Program-made: the position numbers and the translations under genes
Assembly: GCA_944386175.1 (NCBI GenBank)
Contig: CALXAB010000011.1
Location: 1-41,859 of the forward strand
From: an uncultured Clostridia bacterium
Lineage (GTDB): Bacteria > Bacillota > Clostridia > TANB77 > CAG-508
DNA: 41,859 nucleotides
Direction of reading: 5' to 3'
Part shown: positions 7,726 through 15,951 of the stretch, one piece after another
How positions within the stretch are numbered: the stretch's first letter is position 1
How the letters are laid out: each line of letters opens with the position of its first letter
The notes under the pieces: generated by a model
Database searches by the model: none
Seen by the model: only the letters and a program-made list of their open reading frames with translations
Told to the model about the DNA's origin: nothing

Positions 7726-7799
7726 ATTTTAAATGTTACAATCCACGGTTATATAGATGTACCATGTTCTATATAACCGTGGATTGTAACATTTAAAAT
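7726..7799. repeat. Perfect 31-bp inverted repeat between greA and the pilin-like operon
   Basis: Arms 7726-7756 and 7769-7799 are perfectly complementary around a 12-nt loop. It lies 24 nt after the greA stop codon and just upstream of the pilin-like promoter. It may stop greA transcription, but no clean T-run follows on the minus strand. The perfection and length also fit a small mobile palindromic element. Confidence 0.85.
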
Positions 7800-7822
7800 T
7801 ATAAAAAGTCACTTTTTAATGA

Positions 7823-8299
7823 TTATTTTTTGATTGATAAGATTTTGTATTTCATTATTCCCGCTGGTGCTTTTACTTCAACAACATTATTTTTCTTTGC
7901 TCCAAGTAAAGCTTTTCCTAAAGGTGATTCATTTGATATTTTATTTTCTGCTAAGCTTACCTCTGTAGATCCAACTATTGTGTAATCTATTTTTTCGTCA
8001 AATTCCATATCTAAAACTTTTACTGTATTACCTATTTGTACTGTTTCTGTGTCTATTTCTTTTTCATTTATTATTTTAGCATTTCTTAATTTGTTTTCTA
8101 ATTCTACTATTTTTACTTCATTTTCTGCCTGTGCTGTTTTTGCTTCATCATATTCAGAATTTTCTGATAAATCTCCAAATCCTAATGCTACTTTTATTCT
8201 ATCAGCTATTTCAGCTCTTTTTTCTGTTTTTAAAAAATTTAATTCATTTTCAAGATTATTATATCCTTCTTGTGTTAATATTACTTCCTTTTCTTCCAT
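7823..8299 (-). CDS. greA: Transcription elongation factor GreA
   Basis: A 158-residue GreA, the factor that enters the RNA polymerase secondary channel and stimulates cleavage of backtracked RNA. The N-terminal coiled coil (about 1-75) carries the GFGDLSENSEYDEAK tip motif with the acidic residues (D43, E46) that act at the polymerase active site. The C-terminal FKBP-like domain (about 80-158) contains SPLGKALLGAKKNNVVEV. Length is normal. A GGAGGAG ribosome binding site precedes the ATG. It lies 82 nt downstream of pgsA, with a hairpin in between. Confidence 0.97.
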   Translation of the reverse strand: MEEKEVILTQEGYNNLENELNFLKTEKRAEIADRIKVALGFGDLSENSEYDEAKTAQAENEVKIVELENKLRNAKIINEKEIDTETVQIGNTVKVLDMEFDEKIDYTIVGSTEVSLAENKISNESPLGKALLGAKKNNVVEVKAPAGIMKYKILSIKK

Positions 8300-8351
8300 C
8301 TTGTGTCTCCTCCTTAATTCTTTTTAAAAATACTTATATATATTACGGCAC

Positions 8352-8383
8352 AAAATCAAATTTGTCAATACAAATTTGATTTT
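8352..8383 (-). terminator. AT-rich hairpin overlapping the pgsA stop codon, possible terminator
   Basis: A perfect 13-bp stem (8352-8364 with 8371-8383) around a 6-nt loop. Its T-run lies inside the stem rather than after it, so termination is likely only partial and greA may share the pgsA transcript. Confidence 0.4.
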
Positions 8384-8972
8384 ATTTTAATAATTCTTTG
8401 GAATTCTTCATATAATCTATTCCAGAAAATATCGTTGCTATAACTTGAATAATCATCATTAATGTTACTATAAAGTTTAATACTAAGTCTCCACCTTGCA
8501 ATGTTCCTGTAAAGCAATCTCCAAAAGCATTTAAATCTAAAAATGCTAAAATTATTGCAATCATTTGTGTTACTGTTTTTAGTTTTCCCCATTTTGAAGC
8601 TGATATTACTTTTCCACCTTTTTCTACTGCAATTAGTCTATATCCTGATACCATAAATTCTCTTGCTAGTACAATAATTGGTATCCAAGCTGGTAATTTT
8701 GCCATTTCAACTAACATTATCATTGCTGTTAATACTAGTATTTTGTCTGCTAGTGGATCTAAGAATTTACCAAATGTAGTTACTTGATTTTTTGATCTTG
8801 CTATATATCCATCTAATTTATCTGTTATTGATGCTATTATAAATATTATATCTATAATTATATATTCTATTGGTATTCCCAAAAATCTACCTTCTATACT
8901 AAAAAACGGTATTATTACCATTAGTGGTACTAGTATTATTCTGAATATGGTTAGTTTATTTGCTAAATTCAT
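8382..8972 (-). CDS. pgsA: CDP-diacylglycerol--glycerol-3-phosphate 3-phosphatidyltransferase
   Basis: A 196-residue membrane enzyme that makes phosphatidylglycerol phosphate, the first committed step to phosphatidylglycerol. The complete CDP-alcohol phosphatidyltransferase signature (D-x2-DG-x2-AR-x8-G-x3-D-x3-D) is present as DKLDGYIARS...FGKFLDPLAD near residues 51-77. About five hydrophobic segments flank it, and ANKLTIFRIILVPLMV at the N terminus is typical of PgsA. Length is normal. The start has AGAAGGGAA upstream. No partner gene is adjacent apart from greA downstream. Confidence 0.94.
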   Translation of the reverse strand: MNLANKLTIFRIILVPLMVIIPFFSIEGRFLGIPIEYIIIDIIFIIASITDKLDGYIARSKNQVTTFGKFLDPLADKILVLTAMIMLVEMAKLPAWIPIIVLAREFMVSGYRLIAVEKGGKVISASKWGKLKTVTQMIAIILAFLDLNAFGDCFTGTLQGGDLVLNFIVTLMMIIQVIATIFSGIDYMKNSKELLK

Positions 8973-9070
8973 TATTCAATCATTCCCTTCTAATACTCTA
9001 CACTAAACTATATAATTTTATATTATCATATTTTTTAGTTTACTATAATTATATTTCTATAATATAAAAT

Positions 9071-10282
9071 TTATTTCAACATCTCAATAGCTTTTTGTAG
9101 TTGTGTATCATCTTTTTCATCCACATTTAATATATTTTCTACTGTGTCTGGCAATTCTACTGTTTCATTTGGTTCTATTCCAACATTATTAATCTCTGTT
9201 TTATTTGGTGTTAAGTATTTTTGTGATGTAATTTTTAATCCACTACCATCTGATAATGTTAATAATTCTTGTATTACACCTTTTCCATATGTTTTTGTAC
9301 CTACTATTTTTGCTTTTCCTAAATCTTTTAATGCTCCTGCTAATATTTCTGATGAACTTGCTGTATTTTCATTTACAAGTATTACTATTGGCATATTTAT
9401 AATTGGATCACTATCAGATTTTTTTATTTCTTCTTTATCGTTTTTATCTACTTCATATAATAATACTGATCCTTTGTCAGCTATATAACCTGCTATTTCT
9501 AATGCTTGATCTACAAGTCCTCCACCATTATTTCTTAAGTCAATTATTAATGATTTTATATTACTTTTTTGCAATTCTTCAAATTTATTTTTAAATTCTT
9601 CTGCTGTATTTTCGTCAAAAGATGTAAATTCAATATATCCTATATTATTTTCTAATACTTTTCCTTCTACTGGATTTACTATTATATTTTCTCTTTTTAT
9701 TTCAAAATTTAAAGTTTCAGTTCCTCTCAAAATTTCTAATTTAACTGTAGTTCCTTCTTCTCCTTTTATCTTAGTAGCTGCTATAGAATTGTCTTCTCCT
9801 GTATAGCTTTCCCCATTTATTTTTAATATATAATCACCTGGTAATATTCCAGCTTTTTCTGCTGGACTTCCTTTTATTGGAGATAATACCATAATTTTGT
9901 TTGTTTCTGTGTCATTTACCATATATATTCCTATTCCTACAAAATTTCCCATTGTGTCTTGCATATATTCTTCCATATCATCTTTAGAAATATATTCAGT
10001 ATATTTATCTCCTAGACCTTCTATGTATCCTGCTATTGCTCCTTCTTTTAATTCTTCTTCTTTTACTTCGCCTAAATAATATTTATCTATTAATGTTCTA
10101 TACTTTTTTAATTCATCTTCTATACTACTATTTTCAGATGATGAATTTATCAATAAATTAACATTGTTTCCATTTGTAAAATATTGATAAAAACCTATTG
10201 ATGTTATCAAAAAAGTTATAAAGGCTACTAATATGACTAACATTATTATTTTATAGATTTTTGTTTTTTTATTTTCTTCCAT
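9071..10282 (-). CDS. S41-family carboxy-terminal processing protease (CtpA/CtpB type)
   Basis: A 403-residue serine protease anchored by an N-terminal membrane helix (about 10-32) and otherwise outside the membrane. A PDZ domain follows (about 115-200, with GSPAEKAGILPGDYILKING). The S41 catalytic core has LRNNGGGLVDQALEIAG, the nucleophile in TASSSEILAGAL (Ser near residue 310) and the general-base Lys in KTYGKGVIQ (near 335), so it should be active. It lies downstream of ftsEX and three M23 genes, separated by a GC-rich hairpin (10379-10398). In Bacillus a ctp gene also neighbours ftsEX. CtpB cuts a sporulation checkpoint protein and CtpA-type enzymes can trim cell-wall hydrolases; which applies here is unknown. 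Confidence 0.92.
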   Translation of the reverse strand: MEENKKTKIYKIIMLVILVAFITFLITSIGFYQYFTNGNNVNLLINSSSENSSIEDELKKYRTLIDKYYLGEVKEEELKEGAIAGYIEGLGDKYTEYISKDDMEEYMQDTMGNFVGIGIYMVNDTETNKIMVLSPIKGSPAEKAGILPGDYILKINGESYTGEDNSIAATKIKGEEGTTVKLEILRGTETLNFEIKRENIIVNPVEGKVLENNIGYIEFTSFDENTAEEFKNKFEELQKSNIKSLIIDLRNNGGGLVDQALEIAGYIADKGSVLLYEVDKNDKEEIKKSDSDPIINMPIVILVNENTASSSEILAGALKDLGKAKIVGTKTYGKGVIQELLTLSDGSGLKITSQKYLTPNKTEINNVGIEPNETVELPDTVENILNVDEKDDTQLQKAIEMLK

Positions 10283-10378
10283 AATTAATTGAATTCCTTT
10301 CTATTGTTGTTATAGGAAAACCTTAACTTTTTCTATAACATAACAAACTTACCTAAATCTAATTTATTTAATATGAAC

Positions 10379-10398
10379 GGGCGGAAAGCCTTCCGCCC
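10379..10398 (-). terminator. GC-rich hairpin after the M23/ftsEX genes
   Basis: An 8-bp stem, GGGCGGAA (10379-10386) with TTCCGCCC (10391-10398), and a 4-nt loop. It is the most GC-rich element of this region and lies 36 nt after the last M23 gene. No long T-run follows on the minus strand, so efficiency is uncertain. Confidence 0.55.
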
Positions 10399-10434
10399 AT
10401 ACATATATATATGTATATTTTCTATTTATTATTA

Positions 10435-11670
10435 CTATGGTAAATAATTCATAGGGTTTCTTCTACAATCATATGTTCCTGGACTTACTCTTACTTCAAA
10501 GTGTAGATGTGGTCCTGATGAGTTTCCCGTACTTCCAACATTCATTATTTGTTGACCTTGTTTTACACGTTGCCCTTCTGAAACTCTTATAGATCCTGCT
10601 TGTCCATGTGCATATAATGTATATAGTCCATTATCATGTAATATAATTACATAATTTCCATAACTGGTTGTTAAAGCTTTAGCTGTATATACAATTCCAT
10701 CTGCTACCGCATATACTGGTTGTCCATTTATTCCTCCTGAACCAAAGTCAACTGCTCCATGATATTGTCCACTTGAGTAATATAATTGTGTTGTAATTCT
10801 TGTGTATCCACTTGGTACTGGATATATAAATCCTGATGAACTTACAGCTCCTCCACCTGTTGAAGTTCCACCATTCGAACTACTTGAATTTGAAGAATTA
10901 TTTTGTTGTTGTTGCTTTTTGTATTCTTCTAATTTTCTTCTCATTTCTGCTTCTTTTTGTTTTATTTCAGCATCAATTGATTTATTTGCTTCAGTTAGTT
11001 CATCTATTTGGCTTTGAATTGCTTTCTCATCTGCTGTTAGTTTAGTAACATATTGATCTTTTTCTGATTTTGAACTTTGTAATTGTGTTGAAACACTTTG
11101 TTTTTGTGCTTTTGATGTATCTAACTCTTTTTTACTAGCTTCTAAATTAGTTTTCATCGCTTCTATTTCTTCTTTTTCTTTTTGAATATTATCTAAAAGC
11201 TCTGCATCATTTGTTGCTATTTCTGTTACTAAGTAATAATTTGAGATTAAGTCAGTAATACTATCAGAAGATAATAATACATCTAAAAATGATGTTTCTC
11301 CTGCTTCATAATTTGCTACTAATCTTGCTTCTAAAAGTTCTTCTTGTTTAGTATAGTCTTCTTGTGCTTTATTTAATTTTTCTTCTGATTCTTGTATTTG
11401 ATTATTTAAATCTGTTATTTTTGTATTTAGTTCATTTATTTGATTTTCATAATCTTGAATCTGTGAAGTAATTTGCTCTATTTCTTTTACTGTCTCACTT
11501 TTTTCGGCTTGTATTTCTTCTTTTTGCTGATTTTTTTCTTCTATTTGTTGCTGATTTTGTTCTTTTTCATTATTAAGTTGTGTTGTAGTTGCTGCTATAG
11601 AAAAATTTACCTGAATTAAAATTATTAATATAGTAAATATCCCTATTAGCTTAAACATATATTTTTTCAT
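10435..11670 (-). CDS. Secreted M23 (LytM) peptidase with coiled coil, EnvC/PcsB-like (copy 1)
   Basis: A 411-residue secreted protein. The signal peptide ends near FSIAAT (~27), a long Gln/Glu/Lys-rich coiled coil spans ~30-245, a Ser/Gly/Thr-rich linker ~250-280, and an M23 domain ~285-405. The zinc ligands are intact: YHGAVDFG (His/Asp near 303-308), YAHG (near 355) and HLHFEV (near 387). M23 enzymes cut peptide crosslinks of peptidoglycan, so this could be an active hydrolase rather than a pure activator. It is the third of three tandem paralogs downstream of ftsEX. A 52-residue stretch of its coiled coil (about 110-162) is identical to copy 2. FtsEX is known to control such coiled-coil hydrolases (EnvC, PcsB, CwlO). 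Confidence 0.9.
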   Translation of the reverse strand: MKKYMFKLIGIFTILIILIQVNFSIAATTTQLNNEKEQNQQQIEEKNQQKEEIQAEKSETVKEIEQITSQIQDYENQINELNTKITDLNNQIQESEEKLNKAQEDYTKQEELLEARLVANYEAGETSFLDVLLSSDSITDLISNYYLVTEIATNDAELLDNIQKEKEEIEAMKTNLEASKKELDTSKAQKQSVSTQLQSSKSEKDQYVTKLTADEKAIQSQIDELTEANKSIDAEIKQKEAEMRRKLEEYKKQQQQNNSSNSSSSNGGTSTGGGAVSSSGFIYPVPSGYTRITTQLYYSSGQYHGAVDFGSGGINGQPVYAVADGIVYTAKALTTSYGNYVIILHDNGLYTLYAHGQAGSIRVSEGQRVKQGQQIMNVGSTGNSSGPHLHFEVRVSPGTYDCRRNPMNYLP

Positions 11671-11719
11671 AAGTTCCCTCCATTATTAATTTATATAAAT
11701 TTAATTAATAACATTTATA

Positions 11720-12949
11720 TTATGGTAAATAATTTGCTGGATTTACTGGTGTACCATTTACCCAAACTTCTACATGAAGATGTGCTCCATTAAGTGGACT
11801 AGATGGACTTGGTCTTGGGCTTACATTTCCTGTGTTACCTACACTCATTATTTGTTGTCCCTGTGAAACATGTTGTCCTGATGATACTAGTCTTGAACCA
11901 GGTTTTCCATGTGCATATAATGTCATTGTTCCATCTTGATGATCTATTATTATATATTCTCCATAACTTCTATAAGATCCTACATAGTTACCATCTGAAC
12001 CATAATTAGGTATGCCTCCTGTTAAAGTTGTTGATACATAAACAACTCCTGCTTTAGCTGCTAGTACTGGTTTTCCGTATATTCCTGAACCACTATAGTC
12101 TGCACCTGTATGGCCTGAATATCCATACCATCCACATGTTATGCTATACCCTGAAACTGGTCTTATAAATCCACTTGCACTTGGTGATGATGGTTTTGAA
12201 CTACTTCCACCTGATGAATTTTGTGAATTATATTTTTTAGCTTGTTCTTGAATTTGCTTTCTAATTGACGCCTTGTCTGCTTCAAATTCTTCTATCTCAT
12301 TTTGTGTTTGTTTTTCACTTTCTGATAATTGTGCCACATATGTATCTTTTTCAGATTTTGAACTTTGCAATTGTGTTGCAACACTTTGCTTTTCTGCTTT
12401 TGATGTATCTAATTCTTTTTTGCTTTTTTCTAGTTCTTGTTTTGCTTTTTCAATCTCTTCTTTTTCTTTTTGAATTTTTTCTAAAAGTTCTGCGTCATTT
12501 GTTGCTATTTCTGTTACTAAATAATAATTCGAAATCAAGTCAGTAATACTGTCAGAAGACAATAATACATCTAAAAATGATGTTTCTCCTGCTTCATAAT
12601 TTGCTACTAGCCTTGCTTCTAATAATTCTTCTTGCTTGTCATAATCTTCTTGTGCTTTTTTTATTTTTTCTTCTGATTCTTGTATTTGATTGTTTAAATC
12701 TGTTATTTTTCCGTCTATTTCATCAATTTGTGCCTGATAATCATTTATTTTATTTGTCAATTCTTCTACTTGTTTCATAGTCTCTGATTTTTCATTTTGT
12801 ATATTATTTAATTCCTCTTTTTTCTCTTCTATTTGATTGTCTATTGCGTCTATATCTTTTTGCGAAACTGCATATGTTAAACTAGTTTGTATTGCTACAA
12901 TAATCATTATAACTATTATTACAAATATTTTGAGACTTACTTTTTTCAT
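11720..12949 (-). CDS. Secreted M23 (LytM) peptidase with coiled coil, EnvC/PcsB-like (copy 2)
   Basis: A 409-residue paralog with the same plan: signal peptide to about residue 28 (SLTYAVS), coiled coil ~30-245, Ser-rich linker (NSSGGSSSKPSSPS) and M23 domain ~260-405. Zinc-site motifs are HTGADY (near 279), YAHG (near 344) and HLHVEV (near 389), all intact. The M23 domain has a longer loop, SVGNTGNVSPRPSPSSPLNG, before the last His motif than the other two copies. It shares an identical 52-residue coiled-coil block with copy 1, although the flanks differ. A strong GGAGG site precedes the ATG, and gaps to its neighbours are 49 and 32 nt, so the three genes are probably cotranscribed. Confidence 0.9.
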   Translation of the reverse strand: MKKVSLKIFVIIVIMIIVAIQTSLTYAVSQKDIDAIDNQIEEKKEELNNIQNEKSETMKQVEELTNKINDYQAQIDEIDGKITDLNNQIQESEEKIKKAQEDYDKQEELLEARLVANYEAGETSFLDVLLSSDSITDLISNYYLVTEIATNDAELLEKIQKEKEEIEKAKQELEKSKKELDTSKAEKQSVATQLQSSKSEKDTYVAQLSESEKQTQNEIEEFEADKASIRKQIQEQAKKYNSQNSSGGSSSKPSSPSASGFIRPVSGYSITCGWYGYSGHTGADYSGSGIYGKPVLAAKAGVVYVSTTLTGGIPNYGSDGNYVGSYRSYGEYIIIDHQDGTMTLYAHGKPGSRLVSSGQHVSQGQQIMSVGNTGNVSPRPSPSSPLNGAHLHVEVWVNGTPVNPANYLP

Positions 12950-12981
12950 AAAAACCTCCGTTTTCTACAGTAATTTATGTT

Positions 12982-14214
12982 TTATTCAGCTGTAGTATTT
13001 TGTTGTTCATTTGTATTTTCTTCTGATGTATTTGTATTTTCATTAGATGTATCTTGATTTTGACTTTCTGGTACTAGTCCAGTTGTTATATATGGCATTG
13101 GGTCTGTTACAACCCCATTTATTCTAACTTCAAAATGTGCATGTGGTCCTGTTGAATATCCAGTTGACCCCACTTTTAGTACAGATTCACCTTTTTTTAC
13201 TGTTTGTCCTACATGTACTAGTATTTCTGAACCATGTGCATATAATGTAGAGATTCCTCCTCCATGGTCAATTATAACCATATTTCCATATGCACTATTC
13301 ATACCAGCTTTAGTTACAATTCCATCATTTGCTGCTATGAAGTTTGCTCCCATTGGAGCACTAATGTCAACTCCTGTATGTAATTTATATACTCCTGTTA
13401 TAGGGTGTGTCCTCATTCCATATTTTGAACTAATTCTGGTATATCCTGGAACTGGCCATGCCAACACTCCTCCTATATATTTTGTATCTATTCCTTGTAA
13501 TGCTAATTGCAAAATTTCCGCATTTACTTCTTCAAACCTTCTTGTATATTCATCTATATCAGTTTGTATCTTTTTTTCTTCTTCTGTTAATTTAGCAATA
13601 AAATTTTCTCTTACAGTTTTTGTATTTTCTAGTATAGTTGCTGTTTTAGTTTGATTTGTTTTTATTGTAGCTAATTCTTGTTTTGAAGTATCTAACTTCT
13701 TTTTATCTGTTTCTATTTCTTTCTTTTGTTTTTCTAAATCTTCTAATATTTCAGAATCATATGTTGCAAGCTCTGTAACTAAAAAATAATTTGATAAAAA
13801 ATCAGATATACTTCTTGAAGTTAAAACAACATCTAAATATTGTGTTTCTCCTTCTTCATATATTGCAACTAATCTTTGTTCTGCTATATCTTTTTGTTTA
13901 TAATATTTTTCTTCTGCAACTGCTAATTTTTTTTCAACTTCATCTATTGAACTTTGCAATTCAGTTATTTTAGTATTTAATTCTTCTAATTCAGTTTGTG
14001 AACTATTTATTTTTTCGTCTAGCTTTTGTACTTGCTGTAAGTTTTCTGACAACTCATTTTGCACACCCTCTAGCTCACCATTTGCATTATCTAATTGATT
14101 TTGCAACTCTTGTTGTTGAGTTTGTAAATCATCAATTTCTTCTGCTTTTACTACTGAAAAAAAACTGAAACTACATATTACAAAAGCTAAAACAATACAT
14201 AAAATTTTACGCAT
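12982..14214 (-). CDS. Secreted M23 (LytM) peptidase with coiled coil, EnvC/PcsB-like (copy 3, next to ftsX)
   Basis: A 410-residue paralog directly after ftsX (10-nt gap, AAAGGAGA site). Signal peptide to about residue 24 (VVKAEE), coiled coil ~25-230, M23 domain ~250-375. Zinc motifs are intact: HTGVDI (near 278), YAHG (near 324) and HAHFEV (near 358). It differs from copies 1 and 2 by lacking the Ser/Gly linker and by a C-terminal ~35-residue Gln/Asn/Thr/Glu-rich tail. Its coiled-coil tip (YEEGETQYLDVVLTSRS) aligns with, but is diverged from, the block identical in copies 1 and 2. Its position makes it the best candidate for the ancestral FtsEX partner. Confidence 0.9.
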   Translation of the reverse strand: MRKILCIVLAFVICSFSFFSVVKAEEIDDLQTQQQELQNQLDNANGELEGVQNELSENLQQVQKLDEKINSSQTELEELNTKITELQSSIDEVEKKLAVAEEKYYKQKDIAEQRLVAIYEEGETQYLDVVLTSRSISDFLSNYFLVTELATYDSEILEDLEKQKKEIETDKKKLDTSKQELATIKTNQTKTATILENTKTVRENFIAKLTEEEKKIQTDIDEYTRRFEEVNAEILQLALQGIDTKYIGGVLAWPVPGYTRISSKYGMRTHPITGVYKLHTGVDISAPMGANFIAANDGIVTKAGMNSAYGNMVIIDHGGGISTLYAHGSEILVHVGQTVKKGESVLKVGSTGYSTGPHAHFEVRINGVVTDPMPYITTGLVPESQNQDTSNENTNTSEENTNEQQNTTAE

Positions 14215-14224
14215 GTTTTCTCCT

Positions 14225-15124
14225 TTATACTTTTAAATATTTTCTCATTGAGATTATACTTCCTAGAGCTCCTATTCCTATTCCTAATAACATGTAAACA
14301 AATATTATTGAGTTAAACATGTCTCCAAAAGTAACTAAGCTCATATTTATAGTTTGTAAAAATTCAGAATTTACAAGACTTTCAGCTATATAACTATATG
14401 AAATACCTACTATAATAATTGATATGACACTTGCCAATACTCCTATTATCATACCTTCTACTATAAATGGCCATCTTATAAATCCATTTGTTGCACCTAC
14501 ATATTTCATTATTGATATTTCTTTTCTTCTTGCATGTACAGTAAGTTTTATTGTATTTGAAATTATAAATATTGATATTATAACTAATAAAATAAGTATT
14601 ACACCTGTTACAACTTTAATTCCATTAGCCAAATTTACTAATGTCGTTACAGTTTCATCCTTACTTTGAACTTTTTTTACTCCCTCAAATGTTTCTATTT
14701 GAGTTTTTATATCTTTACTTTTTTCTAAATCTGATAGATTAACAACATAAGAAGCTGGGAATATATTATTTTCTTCATACCCTTCTAATAAATATTGCTT
14801 ATCTTCAAATCTTTCTTTCATTTGGTCAAGAGCTTGTTCTTTTGATTTATATGTTATTGTACTAACACCATCTATTGCTCTTATATCTTCTTCTAATTTT
14901 TTTACTTGCTCTTCTGTTGCTTCGTCTTTTATAAAAACTTCTAGTCCTTGTATTGATTCTACTTCTTGTACTATATGATTTATATTTTCACCTAAAATTA
15001 GGAATATTCCAAATATTATCATAGTAGCACACATTATCATAAGAGAAGCCCCAGTAGATTTTTTGTTTTTAAATACATTGCTAAATCCTTCACCTATTAA
15101 ATATCCAAATATATTATATTTCAC
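14225..15124 (-). CDS. ftsX: Cell division protein FtsX
   Basis: An approximately 299-residue permease-like subunit of the FtsEX complex, which transmits ATP hydrolysis by FtsE to peptidoglycan hydrolases outside the membrane. Family features are YLIGEGFSNVFKNKKS before membrane segment 1, an extracellular domain (~60-165), the juxtamembrane HARRKEISIMKYVGAT block, and three C-terminal membrane segments. I chose the GTG at 15124 (MKYNIFGYLIGEG) because AAGGTGG lies 8 nt before it; upstream ATGs at 15148 and 15130 have poor spacing. It overlaps the end of ftsE by 11 bases, indicating coupling. Copies of its likely extracellular partner follow directly. Confidence 0.94.
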   Translation of the reverse strand: MKYNIFGYLIGEGFSNVFKNKKSTGASLMIMCATMIIFGIFLILGENINHIVQEVESIQGLEVFIKDEATEEQVKKLEEDIRAIDGVSTITYKSKEQALDQMKERFEDKQYLLEGYEENNIFPASYVVNLSDLEKSKDIKTQIETFEGVKKVQSKDETVTTLVNLANGIKVVTGVILILLVIISIFIISNTIKLTVHARRKEISIMKYVGATNGFIRWPFIVEGMIIGVLASVISIIIVGISYSYIAESLVNSEFLQTINMSLVTFGDMFNSIIFVYMLLGIGIGALGSIISMRKYLKV

Positions 15125-15800
15125 TATCATACCCACCTTTTTTATCATCTCTTACTATTTCGCCTTTATTTATCTGAATAACTCTTTTTTTCATTTTATC
15201 AACTATATCTTTAGCATGTGTTGCAACAACAACTGTTGTTCCTCTCATATTTATTTCATTTAATAAATTCATTATATCCCAAGCTGTATCTGGGTCTAAG
15301 TTTCCAGTTGGTTCATCAGCTATTAACATAGATGGATTATTAACTAAGGCCCTTGCTAGTGCCACCCTTTGTTGCTCTCCTCCTGATAGCTCATTTGGAT
15401 ACATTTTTGCTTTACCACTTAATCCAACTAATGAAAGAACCATTGGAACTTGTCTTCTTATATGTCTAGGTGTAGCTCTTACAATATACATGGCATATGC
15501 AACATTATCATATACTGTTTTATCTGGTAATAATCTAAAGTCTTGAAAAACCACTCCCATACTTCTTCTTAGATATGGAACTCTATTAGGTTTTAAAAAT
15601 GTTGTATCTTTACCATTTATTATGATATGTCCTGATGTTGGCTCTTCTTCTTTTAGAATTAATTTTATTAAAGTTGATTTTCCACTTCCTGATGATCCTA
15701 CTAAAAATGCAAATTCTCCTTTGTTTACTACAAAATTAGCATTTTTTACTGCCTTTGTTCCTGTTTCATATGTCTTTGTAACATTTCTAAACTCTATCAT
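15114..15800 (-). CDS. ftsE: Cell division ATP-binding protein FtsE
   Basis: A 228-residue ABC ATPase of the FtsEX complex. Walker A is GSSGSGKST (near 36-43), the Q-loop region reads VVFQDFRLL, the signature is ELSGGEQQRVALARAL (near 138-153), and Walker B is LIADEPTGNLD (near 160-170), followed by the H-loop VVVATHAKDIV. These are the sequence hallmarks of FtsE. It is the first gene of the ftsE-ftsX-M23 operon; a possible weak promoter is at 15836-15864. An AAGGAG site precedes the ATG. Length is normal. Confidence 0.96.
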   Translation of the reverse strand: MIEFRNVTKTYETGTKAVKNANFVVNKGEFAFLVGSSGSGKSTLIKLILKEEEPTSGHIIINGKDTTFLKPNRVPYLRRSMGVVFQDFRLLPDKTVYDNVAYAMYIVRATPRHIRRQVPMVLSLVGLSGKAKMYPNELSGGEQQRVALARALVNNPSMLIADEPTGNLDPDTAWDIMNLLNEINMRGTTVVVATHAKDIVDKMKKRVIQINKGEIVRDDKKGGYDSEI

Positions 15801-15835
15801 TTCTATCTCCTTATTTACACTATTCTACACATTAC

Positions 15836-15864
15836 ATTATATTCCTATTTATCATAACAATAAA
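15836..15864 (-). promoter_or_regulatory. Possible promoter of the ftsEX operon
   Basis: On the minus strand a perfect TATAAT (15836-15841) lies 36 nt before ftsE. The -35 at 17-nt spacing is only TTTATT (15859-15864), so this is tentative. Confidence 0.4.
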
Positions 15865-15893
15865 GTTCTTTTTTTGCAATAGTTTTTTAACAA

Positions 15894-15939
15894 AAAAATG
15901 ATAGAAATTATTGGTTTTTTTGCTTTTTCTATCATTTTT
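15894..15939 (-). terminator. Terminator after the transketolase genes
   Basis: A 14-bp stem (15894-15907 with 15926-15939) is followed on the minus strand by a T-run, directly after the transketolase C-half stop codon (15952). Confidence 0.75.
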
Positions 15940-15951
15940 CTCTTTTTTTCT

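Noticed and set aside
15125..15148. ATG codons at 15148 and 15130 as ftsX starts
   Set aside because: Neither has a ribosome binding site at usable spacing; the GTG at 15124 does and gives the usual FtsX N terminus.
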